From Hemileia vastatrix (taxonomy: Eukaryota > Basidiomycota > Pucciniomycetes > Pucciniales > Zaghouaniaceae), in assembly GCA_030280995.1 (NCBI GenBank), contig JASXTE010000005.1:37094203-37158202 (forward strand): a stretch of 64,000 nt of DNA, read 5' to 3'. The translations under genes and the position numbers were made by a program. The notes under the pieces are model-generated. The model did not search any database and was not told where the DNA came from. It was given only the letters and a program-made list of their open reading frames with translations. How positions within the stretch are numbered: the stretch's first letter is position 1; each line of letters begins with the position of its first letter. This document shows positions 21,345 to 30,673 of the stretch, one piece after another.

Positions 21345-22021
21345 TCAAGTACTAGTGGAATTACAGAGGGAATCAAGAGATGAAATGAAGTGTTCAGAAT
21401 TAGCCTTGAACTGGTGAATGAGGTGTCTTCTGTTCTCAATGTCCTGCGGATCTCTAGCAAGAGTGGATTGGAAGTAGTGAAGCAGAAGTTGTTTCTGTTG
21501 AGATGTGTGTTGTTGGAACTTGGCCTTGATAGTGGGCAAGTGCATTGGTGTTGGTGGTGCCATTGATCCTACATTGTTATCATCACTATCAGAAGAGGGA
21601 GGAACTGAGAAGTAATCAGTTTTAAAGTTGAAGGAAGAAATGAATGTTCTTTACCATCAGATGGACCAGGGATGGGGGAACTAGTTGTTTTATGGGTTGT
21701 GGCACTCTTTTGGGAAGGGTGGAGCTTTTTGATTAATCTGGGTATCAGGATGGATGGCCTAGATCTTTTGGTGCTGGCAGAAGAAGGACCAGGTTAAGGT
21801 GGAGGTGAATCTGTTGTGGAAGAAAGTGGACCAGGTCTGTGGCAGGTCTTCTTTCTGGATTGGCTGACATCGCAGGACGTTCTGTATGGATGGACAGGTG
21901 GTGTCATGGCGCAGATTAAATTATTGTCAATGCAGTATTGGAAGGGGCCCATTTCAGAGGCAGATTTGGGAAGAAGGTTAAACATGGTGGTTGGATGAAG
22001 AAATAATGCGGACATTTTCAA
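21345..22021 (-). pseudogene. aORF2 of B: second antisense accessory gene, one intron, one in-frame stop
   Basis: Exon 1 (22021-21655) starts near ATG 22016 or 21986. It contains C-x6-C-x-M-x2-P then YRTSCD and KKTCHR, a Cys pattern like that of aORF1, followed by a Ser/Thr/Pro-rich linker with an ILIPRLIKKLHPS segment. An in-frame TAA lies at 21794-21796, and the same stop is in the copy in C. A 50-nt intron (21654-21605, GTAAAG...CTCAG, phase 1) joins exon 2 (21604-21345). Exon 2 encodes an acidic stretch and a helical domain (KQLLLHYFQS, then DIENRRHLIHQF, then HFISSL). The exon 2 domain and linker match a related gene in the diverged element A2 (37471-38151), including the intron phase. 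The gene starts next to the polypurine tract, so its promoter would lie in or near the 3' LTR, read backwards. Confidence 0.7.
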
Positions 22022-22023
22022 TT

Positions 22024-22033
22024 AGAGGGAGGA
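22024..22033 (+). promoter_or_regulatory. Polypurine tract of B
   Basis: AGAGGGAGGA immediately before the 3' LTR start TGTGGTC at 22034. C has GGAGGGAGGA in the same place (44114-44123, minus) and A2 likewise (37320-37329, minus). It is the expected plus-strand priming site. Confidence 0.8.
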
Positions 22034-23126
22034 TGTGGTCTTCCAACATTGGCAGGGGCCTTTGCTGTGTGATTTGGCGCGGTTTGTGCATGTCTTAATT
22101 GACATCTGTTAAAGAATTGGGTATTTTTCTGGTTTTATTCCGTGGATATTGGGTCTGTGGGTATGTGGGTACTATCATTGGATAGCCCTGGTTTTTCTCT
22201 ATATTTTATGTCATGTAGACATTTTTCATATTCTAAGTTTTAACGGGTCATTTCCTCATTTTTCATTTATAAAAGATTGCTGTTTAATTTTGTTTTTCGT
22301 GTTTTACAGGCTAACCTTAAGTCTTAGGGTTAAGTGCTTAGTACCATTGGATAGAGCTAATTTTTCTCTATATTTCATGTCTCAATGTTGTTATAGTGAA
22401 ATTCCGTGTTTTAAAGGTTTTAGTAGTTGTAGCTAATTTTTCTAAGTAGATTAGTGGTTTTTATTGGTTTTCTGGCTTCACGGAGGCCGGGCCACTTCAG
22501 GCGGGATCTCCGACGTCGGGCGGCCCACCCGCCTCTGTTTTAGGAGGTTGGGGAGCGCTCCAGGAGGGTTTTTTATGCAATTTGGGGGGTACAGGCGCCA
22601 GATTGGTGGGTGTGCATGGGCTCTTAGTTAGTGGTCTGTGTGTACATAGTGAATAAGACAGTTTGGGGCAACCTTAATCATCATACAAACATCTGGAGGT
22701 GATATCATTGTTCCTCACTCAGTTTTCACTGTTTTCTGGCCACAATTGGCTGTGTTTGTTGCAAGTGAGTTCTTCATTTAACTTAACTTTGGCAACTGTT
22801 TTCTCTGTTATAGTCTTGCAAGCTATAGCAAGTATTATTGCTGTCTCTGGTGTGGATTTGCAGCCTACATCAAGTATATTTGCTGTCTCTGGTGTGGACT
22901 TTGTTCTACATTTCAGTTCTTTGGTCTGGTAGTCTATCTGGTGACTACTTTCTTGGCTCATCAAGCAGTCAAGTGTGTTGAAAAGGAGCTTTAGCAAAAC
23001 AGGAACCAACTTACTTTATCAAGTAAATCTCACTTTATTTTTCTAAAGGGACAGGGGATTTTCTCTCTGGTTTTTCTCCAACTCCCTTGGTCAAGGCCTA
23101 TAGCTAGTACTATAGGATTGTCTACA
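22034..23126 (+). repeat. 3' LTR of B (1093 bp)
   Basis: Starts TGTGGTC, ends GTCTACA. The last 640 bp match the 5' LTR part at 10557-11196, and the whole LTR matches the C LTR (43028-44113) in inverted orientation. TATAAAAG at 22268-22275 is a candidate TATA box, conserved in C at 43878-43885. Two ~50-bp internal repeats containing CATTGGATAG and TTTTTCTCTATAT (about 22170-22220 and 22335-22385) are seen, and are likewise present in C. Confidence 0.92.
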
Positions 23127-23563
23127 CCGGTTGCTTGGCGTAGTTGTTGACAAAAAGTTGTTACTCTTTCCACAACTGAGGAAGAGTATATTACTATGTG
23201 TGATTAATCCAAGTTATTAATTTGGACCTCTAAAGTTTTCTTTGCTCTCAATATCAACATGGTTACTCTGTGGTTATTCACTAGTATTAATGCTACTGAA
23301 TTATTGTGTGATAATAGTGGTGCTATTTTTCTTGCTAAGTAGGCTCAAATAAATGAAAGATCAGAACACATTGATATTCAATATCACTGGTTATGGAAAA
23401 AAGTTAAAAAAAGAGAAATTTCAGTTGTATACTTTCCAACTACTGAAATTCTTGCAGATTTATTCACCAAACACCAGCCTTGTGTACATTTTGAAGCTGA
23501 TTGGTTGAAACTCAATCTTCTCATGACTGAAGCAGGGGGGGTGTCAAAGGAGGATTCTGAGTA
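23127..23563 (+). pseudogene. Ty1/copia RNase H C-terminal remnant
   Basis: Plus-strand translation reads QKVVTLSTTEEEYI, then after a frame change LLCDNSGAIFLAK, then NERSEHIDIQYHWLWKKV and YFPTTEILADLFTK, ending at a stop near 23563. These are the classic C-terminal motifs of copia RNase H (STxEAEY; DNxxAI; RxKHIDI.yHfxR; T..q.AD..TK). It is broken by stops and frame changes. Element B inserted just upstream, in the CCGGTTGCTTGGCG segment, so only this end of the copia pol is visible. Confidence 0.85.
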
Positions 23564-24114
23564 GAAGTTGAATAATGTATGGCATTCAGAACATGTTCTT
23601 AACTCATAAGTAGATATGATCAAATTATTGATTTATTGTGTGATTGATCAGTATGGATATAGATTTTTATTATGAGATTATATATAGCTAGGAATTGGTG
23701 ATTGATAGTGTTACTCATTAGATATTGGTTCATAAGGGGTTTACTAAAGTTATACTTCTGTTAAATGATACAAGTTATTGCTGTAATATTTGTTGTATTT
23801 GTATTTATAAAAGTGATCCAATCTTATAATTCTAAAGCATTTAAAAACTAACATTTCACAATAATCTGTTTTCTTAATTTTATTCTTTTGCTTTTATTAT
23901 CTAATCCAATCTTTAACTAACCCGAACCCTTATTTGCAATACAATCACTGGAGACAGGCAATTGATAGTGTTACTTGTTAGCTATTGGTTCATAAGGGTT
24001 TTACTAACATTAAACCTTTGTTAAATATTAAAAGGTGATTGATAGTGTTACTGATTAGCTATTGGCTCATAAGGGGTTTACTAATGTTAAACTTCTGTTA
24101 AATATTAAAAAGAT
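23542..24114 (+). repeat. Probable copia 3' LTR remnant with a ~70-bp repeat in three copies
   Basis: A purine run with seven Gs directly precedes TGTCAAAGG at 23542, the usual polypurine tract and LTR-start arrangement. Within the AT-rich sequence a ~70-bp unit (TTGATAGTGTTAC...TATTGG...CATAAGG...TTAAAT) occurs at about 23699-23767, 23960-24030 and 24035-24107. No gene is visible. The LTR end is not certain. Confidence 0.55.
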
Positions 24115-26388
24115 TGGCTCAATAAAGATGTGAGTCTAAAATCAGTACAAGAAGAAATACAAGACCATTCATCTAAAGTTAATGAGTTATTGAATTTTCC
24201 CAGGATTAGTGAGATTAAATAAAATCAGAAGAATTGGCCAAAAATTGACCAGTACCCAACTTATGATGGGGAATCCAGCTCTGATTGGCAACATTGTATT
24301 CCAAGAATTGACAATTTTAAATTCTCATATAAGCTACCAGATGAAAAAATAAAATCAAAACTAACTTCATTATTTAAGGATGTTACTTTATCATAGTTTG
24401 AAGCTGTATTAAGTGAGGGTAAAGCTTACTCTTGGGCTGAATTGAAAAAACTAATTGAAAAAAAATTTGGAGGTTCTAAATTTGACTAAGTCAGCAAAGA
24501 TTATATGAGAAAACAAGGTATAATCTGATAAATAGTGACAAACCTATGATATTTTTAATAAATTTATATAAAATATTAAAAGGAATTGAACCAAATATGG
24601 ATTTTAACTTATGGAAAGATTAAATTATATATAAATTACCTATATCTCTCAGAGACATTGTTGTAGCTAGAGAAATAATGGTACATGATTATTCTGAATT
24701 TATTAATATTTGTAATGAGATATTATTAAATAATACGTATGAAGCAAGGTAAACCACTTATTAACGTAATAATGAACCTGTGAAAAATCAGAATTCAAAA
24801 CCACTCCAAGAAAAGTAGAAATGTCCTACTTCATCTGTATTACCTAAGATGTATGAGACAAATACTTGTTATAAGTGTAATAAGTCTTGGGTTAAAGGTC
24901 ACAAATGTGAGAAAAATATACATATTGTTGAAAATCAGCAAGAATCTGAAAATAAAATAAAAAAAGTAAAGATTCAAGTGACTGTAACAGTAACATCTTA
25001 TATAGTGATGAAAATGAGGTATGTATGTTGGAAGATGATTATTCCATCTATTAAAATCCAATATTAAGTATGGACTTAAATATATCATTAAAAAGCTTTG
25101 AAGATGCTGAGATCCTTAAGGATATTCAAGCTGATGACTTAAGAATGACACCTATCATTTTTCCAGAAATAATTTCTGGAGAAAGTGTAAATATAGTATT
25201 GGATACAGGATCTGCTGGTTCTGTTGTTTCTGCATGTACATTAAAGAAAATTAATAGTTATTATAATTCAAAGCTTGAACCTCTTCAAATTAAAATTTGG
25301 AGAGGGTTTGGGTCAGCACTACAGATCATTAGTTAATAAAAAGCTTCTTTTTTCTTTAAACATCAACATGGTTATGTTAGAGTAGCTTGTGACTTTTTAG
25401 TAACAGATAATACTAATTTTAGTAGCTGTTTTATCATTGGTAATGACATTCTGACAAAATTTAGTGTGAAATAAGACCCTTGTAATGATAATTTTACAAT
25501 TGGCATGAATGGTTAAAGGAAATATAAAATAAATTCTTTTAACACAGTCTTGCACATTGAGTCAGTAAAAGATATTCCTTGAAAAGAGAGAGAAACCAGT
25601 AAGATGGAGCCTCTTGAAACAGAAATTTCAAAAGCATCATTCAGCACTCATACAAATGAAGCTGAGAAGACAAATATTTTTGACTTGATTAAGGCATTTC
25701 AAATGGCTTTTGCACATGGGACCAATGAACTTAGCCTTGTGAAAGATCATGAAATGAAAATTAGTTTGACCTGTGAAATGGATAATATTTCTGATAGTGT
25801 TAAAAGGAAACCATGCCTACTTCACCAATGAAGAGGAAAGACATAGAGGATAAAATTAAAATGTTGTTAAATATGAACATTATTAAAAATGTAGAAACTA
25901 CATCAGAATATTGTGTAATATCACCAGTGATTATTTCTTATGAACAAGATAAGGCAAGACTGTGTGGTGATTATAGAGCAATAAATACATTTAAAGTAGG
26001 TAATATTTAACCATTTCCAAGTATTGAATCTATACGTGCTACCCTTAAAGGTGCTAAGTGCATAAGTTTCTTAGATGAAAATAAAGAGTACCATTAAATC
26101 CCTGTTGAAAAGAACTCACAGAAATTTTTATTGATAACAACTCATATGGGAATTCATAAATATGTCATGATGCCATTTGGACCAAAAAATGATCTTCAGT
26201 ATTTCAGAAGATAATTGATATAACATTCCATAATGAAGTGAATGAAAGATGGTTAATGGTATACATTGATGAAATCATAGTTTTCTCTAAGACATATGAT
26301 GAAAACTTTCTCCATTTGAAGAAGGTATTTCAGAATATGGATGAAATAAAAATGAACATTGCATTGAAAAAATGTAAATTAGGGTTTG
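24115..26388 (+). pseudogene. Element E, left part: decayed chromovirus gag-protease-RT
   Basis: Begins within Gag (homologous to 50235 onward in element F) and runs through a capsid fragment, a zinc motif CYKCNKSWVKGHKC (about 24867-24908), protease (VLDTGSAGSVVS, about 25198-25235) and RT with YIDEIIVFSK (about 26260-26290; the second active-site Asp is Glu). Many stops and frameshifts. It is cut at 26388 by element D, whose target duplication GTTTG (26384-26388) is repeated at 35824-35828, after which RT resumes. The missing 5' end is not in the window. Confidence 0.88.
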
Positions 26389-27529
26389 TGTCGGTCAGTT
26401 GTCTAGAAGAAGGTAAGAAAATTTGGGGAAAAGGAGGAGAGAAGAAGGAGGACAAGGGAAAAAAAAAGGAATAATTTATAATAGGATATTTTAATTTTAT
26501 TTAAGAGGGAAAACAACGACAAGCAACTTTGAGAGATGACAAAAGCTTAGTATTTATTAATAATAATATTATTTAATGTAAGAGTTCTGCGGGGCAAACA
26601 CTTTTAACTACTATCAGACTTAAAGCAACCTTTAATTTGTTATATAGAATTTTAATTAGATTTGTATTACTAATAAAAAAAATATAAACGTAATAAAATA
26701 GTTAGTTAATTTGTTGAGTGTTTAATAAGTGATCAGGCTACAGGGGATTATCCAAGGCCCTTTTATAGGCAATGGGTCCTCTGAAGCGCTACTATCTTTG
26801 TAAATACAATGATTAGAATGAAGTAAAACAAATATATCAAAAGAGTAAATGAAACATAACAATATAGAGAAAAACATGAAACAATTAATTAAAACCCCAA
26901 TTAAGAATCCAATTTTCCCATCATTAATTCCCAAATCAGTAAGTGAAAAATAGTGAATAACTAAACAAGATTGGAACATAGGAACTATGAGAAAAATAAT
27001 TCCAAACAGATGGTACAGTCTGATTAAAGGACATTTTAAGTGAAACAAAAAATAATTTGACGCAACAAAACATGCAATTAATCTCAATTTAGTCCAAATT
27101 GATTTATTTGTTTTTTCTAACACAATTAAGGGTCAAAAGAAGCGTCATTAATTATTGTTTAGTATCATATGAGAGGTATTATTTAATATATAAATTTAAG
27201 TAATTAATTTAAATATATTATAAATCAATTTTACAGTTATAATTATAATATATGTTTTTCAATTAATTAAATATAAATTTATAATTATTAAATACATTAA
27301 AATGCGCCATTATTTGTAGAATATATTATATTATGTTCAATTTAACTGTATATAAAAATATATATAACCAATAAATTTAATGTAACACTTGTATATAATA
27401 AAATTCTTATATAATTTCATTATGCAATAAAATATTAAGTTATCTTCATTAAATACAAGTCTTACCCACTCTTTAAGGTTTTATAATTTATATATCATTT
27501 ACTGGACTCCTGGAATAGCCTGGCTGACA
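26389..27529 (-). repeat. 3' LTR of D (1141 bp)
   Basis: Runs TGTCGG...CTGACA on the plus strand. TATAAAAG lies on the minus strand at 26767-26760. Element pol reads about 13 codons into it (stop at 27488-27490). It also holds a 133-codon open frame. Confidence 0.95.
26722..27123 (-). CDS. Hydrophobic 133-codon open frame in the 3' LTR of D (doubtful gene)
   Basis: Same strand as the element. Predicted product is Phe/Leu/Ile/Cys-rich with two or three segments long enough to span a membrane (FLFHLKCPLIRLYHLFGIIF; then GFLIGVLINCFMFFSILLCF). The frame is kept in both LTRs despite several substitutions. Its end overlaps the candidate TATA box, so it would lie in U3 and be transcribed only from the 3' LTR of full-length RNA. 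No homology is recognised. It may be a chance frame on a T-rich strand. Confidence 0.3.
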   Translation of the reverse strand: MLEKTNKSIWTKLRLIACFVASNYFLFHLKCPLIRLYHLFGIIFLIVPMFQSCLVIHYFSLTDLGINDGKIGFLIGVLINCFMFFSILLCFIYSFDIFVLLHSNHCIYKDSSASEDPLPIKGPWIIPCSLITY

Positions 27530-29161
27530 CTCTCTCAATCTAAAAAAAACAATAAAAAAATGCCAAGATTTTTTATTTTTGTATTTTTTCAACAGAGCGG
27601 GCAGATTTGAAATTTCCTTGCCAGGTATCCATGCATCATGTTCAGATGATTTGTTCTTATATCTCAATAAATATTCAGTACCTCTTTCAGAAGTGATAAT
27701 TCTATCATTGAGAATTTTATCAATTTCTGCTGTTTCTGTGACTTCCTGAGGGTTCTTCTTAGGTCTTCCTCTTCTTTTTGGAAATAAGTCACTGTTGGAA
27801 GTATAAGGTTTAAGTAAAGAAATGGGAAAGACAGGATGTTTCCTATCATATGGAGAATACAATACAACTTCTACTGCATTATCACCAACCATTCTTTTAA
27901 CAACAAATGGTCCTACAAAAGGATCTTTTAATTTGTGGTTACCTTGTAAATTGAAATGGACAGTAGAGATCAACACTTCATCACCCTTGTTAAATGTGTA
28001 TTCTTTATGGGATTTATCCCATCTTTTCTTTTCATATTCAAATGCTTTATCAATACAACTCTGAGCATGTTTTCTGCATAGCTGTTGTATTATAATAAAA
28101 GATTTTACACCAGGGTGTAGTTCCAACTTAGGTAATTTATTATTGAGAATCTGAGCAGGAGTGTTTGGGACATAACCTAACCAAAGCTCAAAAGGCTTTT
28201 TCTCAGTGACAGAATGAACAGTGCTATTATATGCAAATTCAAGACCAGGCAAAAGAGTGACCCAATCATGAGTAAATCTGTCATTGTCTTTATATTCTAA
28301 ACCAAAGGCACAATACCTTCTAATCATATCTTCCAGAGTTTGAATCATTCTTTCAGCTAGACCATCAGTCTGAGGATGGTGAGCTGTAGACAATTTTAAC
28401 TCACAGCCACAAATATCCATCAAAGAGGTCCAAAACTCAGAAGTGAATTTTGGATCCCTATAAGAGATAATGGCTTTTGAAAAACCAATAATATTAAACA
28501 TGTAAGACCACCATAAGAAAGCTAATTCTTTGGTGGATACATCTTTGTGGGTTGGAATAAATTTGCACATTTTTGTGAATCTATCCACTATTACCCAACA
28601 AGAGTTAAAGCTGTCTTTACCTGCAACAGGAAGACCAGTGACAAAATACATATTAATGATTTGCCAGGGAGAACTAGGTGCTTCAATATGTTGTAGTAAC
28701 CCTGCTCTCTTACCTGTTAACCTTTTAGATTTTTGGCAGGAATCACAAGATTCAACATATAATTTTGTGTCTTCAGACATATTAGCCCACCATGCAGTGT
28801 TTTTGATTCTAATAAATGTTTTTTCAAGATCAAAATGACCAGCTAATATGTCATCATGACAAAGTTTGAGGATAGTTTCTTTCATTGAAGGAGGAATAAC
28901 AATTACATTGGTAAGCTTCCTTCTATAATATATGTAACCATCTTCAATAGAAAACTTTCCTTTATTTAAAGCATTTTGGTACTTTGCAGGAAGAGTTTTT
29001 ATTAATGCTTGAATTGAAGCATTCTTAGGATCATTTAAAATAGTAACTAATTTATTTAAATCAGAATCTTTATCATATGAATCCAGTATTAACTGTAATA
29101 ACTCTTCTTCCATATCAACTATAAATATACCATGTATATGAACAGTATCATCTTCAGGTAC
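27488..29161 (-). pseudogene. pol: Integrase and chromodomain of D, catalytic residues altered
   Basis: The frame starts after a TAA at 29160-29162 (the equivalent codon in F is TAT) and is open to 27488. The HHCC zinc domain reads HDDILAGHF...CDSCQKSK. The catalytic core has INMYFVTGLP where F has INMDFVTGFP, and SYRDPKFTS where F has SDRDPKFTS; thus two of the DDE acidic residues are Tyr. The Glu segment HHPQTDGLAERMIQTLEDM is intact. A C-terminal GPFVVKRMVGDNAVEV barrel and a chromodomain (IDKILNDR...EYLLRYKNKSSEHDAWIP) follow. Chromodomains target integration to marked histones in related elements. The enzyme should be inactive. Confidence 0.92.
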
Positions 29162-30412
29162 TTAAGCAGGATTGGAGTCATTATTTGGCAGAGGCAATCT
29201 GGAGAGCATATCAACATTAGAGTGAACATTTCCAGCTCTATGGATAATAGTCATCCTTCCTCTGTATTCCTGAACAGCAAGTTGCCACCTGAACATATGT
29301 CTGTTAGGTGTTTTGAGGTTTAAGAGAGATTTCACAGCACTACAGTCAGTTACCAACTCAAATTTTTGGTCATCCAAGTAGTAATGAAGTTTCTCAAGAG
29401 CCCAAACAACTGCTAAGCACTCCAATTGAGTGGAACCATATTTCAATTCACTATTTCTTAAGGTTCTTGAAATATAACAAATTACAACCTCTGAGGATTT
29501 ATCATTAATAATTTGCTTTTGGTGAAGGGAAGCACCCAGACCAATAAAGCTAGCATCTGTATAAAGTACAAATGGCTTGTTAAAATCTGGAAGAGCCAAT
29601 ATAGGGGCTGTCATTAAGCAACTTTTCAATGTATTAAAAGCTTTCTGACAGTCATTATTCCAGAGAAAAGCAACATCTTTTCTGGTTAGTTTTGTAAGAG
29701 GCAAGGCTATGACCTGATAATTTTTAATATATTGTCTATAATAGCCACACATACCCAAAAAACTTTGGATTTCTCTTACAGAAGTTGGTGCTTTCACATT
29801 TTGAATGGCAGCAACTTTATTATGGTCTACACAAATTTGTAAGCCTGACACAACATGGCCAAGGACTTTCAAAGATTGAAAACCAAATTTACACTTTTTT
29901 AAAGATAAGGTCATATTGATTTCATCCATTTTTTTAAAAACACTATTCAAGTGAATCATATGTTCATCAAAAGTTTTAGAAAAAACAATAATATCATCAA
30001 TATAAACCATGAGCCAACCTTCAATAATTTCTTGATGGAAAGTGTTATCCATAACTTTCTGAAAAACTGAAGGAGCATTTTTAGGGCCAAATGGCATCCT
30101 AACATACTTATATATTCCCATATGAGTAGCAATAAGCAAAAATTTTTGAGAATTTTCCTCAACTGGAACTTGATGATAACCTTTATTACCATCCAGACAA
30201 CTAATAAATTTTGCACCTTGCAAGGTAGCATGTATTGAATTAATTCTGGGTAAAGGATAAATATCATCAACAGTATAAGTATTTAAAGCTCTGTAATCTC
30301 CACATAATCTAGCTTTATCTTTTTTATATGAAATCAAGACTGGGGAGATGACACAATATTTGGGGGTGACATCCACTTTCTCAATGATATTCATTTTTAA
30401 TAATGTTTCAAT
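29162..30412 (-). pseudogene. pol: RT and RNase H of D, N-terminus cut by a MITE
   Basis: Open from the MITE border to the TAA at 29160-29162. RT motifs are intact: LCGDYRALN, SCLDGNKGYHQ, YKYVRMPFGPKNAPS, then YIDDIIVFSK with the catalytic Asp pair. The RNase H-like domain has LYTDASFIGLGA, ISRTLRNSELKYGSTQLECLA and VTDCSAVKSL. The frame joins the upstream protease frame exactly when the MITE and one AAT duplicate are left out (EDNI then ETLLKM). Confidence 0.92.
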
Positions 30413-30673
30413 CACCGCACAATACGGGGGGTGGACTTGTTAGCAAGTCCGCAACCTTGGACTCAAATTCACCACAGATTGAACACACATTGAGCTATTG
30501 ATAAAGGAACCATACAATCAGGGATGAACACCACTCAGCAGAACAGTTTTAGGTGGGTCTTCAAGTAGAGTTCAGTATGAGTATATTATGAGTTCAGTCT
30601 GAGTTTTATCTGAGTTCTGTCTGAGTTCAGATTGGGGACTTGCTAGCAAGTCCACCCCCTATATTGCGTAGTG
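30413..30673 (+). mobile_element. CACTA-type MITE in D (261 bp)
   Basis: Terminal inverted repeats of about 38 bp: the left end starts CACCGCACAATACGGGGGG, the right end complement starts CACTACGCAATATAGGGGG. The target duplication is AAT (30410-30412 and 30674-30676). Each end has a GGACTTG(C/T)TAGCAAGTCC palindrome; the right copy is a perfect 18-bp palindrome. CACTA-like ends and a 3-bp duplication fit the CACTA/EnSpm superfamily. No coding capacity. Subterminal CTGAGTT repeats lie near the right end. Confidence 0.9.

Larger units (their letters stand above)
10557..23126 (+). mobile_element. Element B: Ty3/gypsy retrotransposon (A/B/C clade) with antisense genes
   Basis: Plus-strand order: 5' LTR (10557-11196; its upstream part lies left of element A), primer site, gag-protease, -1 frameshift site, pol, structured 3' region, antisense gene aORF1, H1 array, antisense gene aORF2, polypurine tract, 3' LTR (22034-23126). 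The two LTRs share 640 bp with roughly 16 visible differences (about 97.5% identity by eye). The element lies against a copia remnant that starts at 23127. Coding frames are damaged by stops and a few indels. Confidence 0.92.

Noticed and set aside
21730..21800. A 58-nt intron removing the in-frame TAA of aORF2
   Set aside because: The implied splice (GTCCAC...GCCAG) shifts the frame into a stop after about nine codons.
24840..25088. Minus-strand ORFs in E and F (24840-25088, 50983-51171, 51464-51739)
   Set aside because: Shadows of the gag-protease frame on the other strand.
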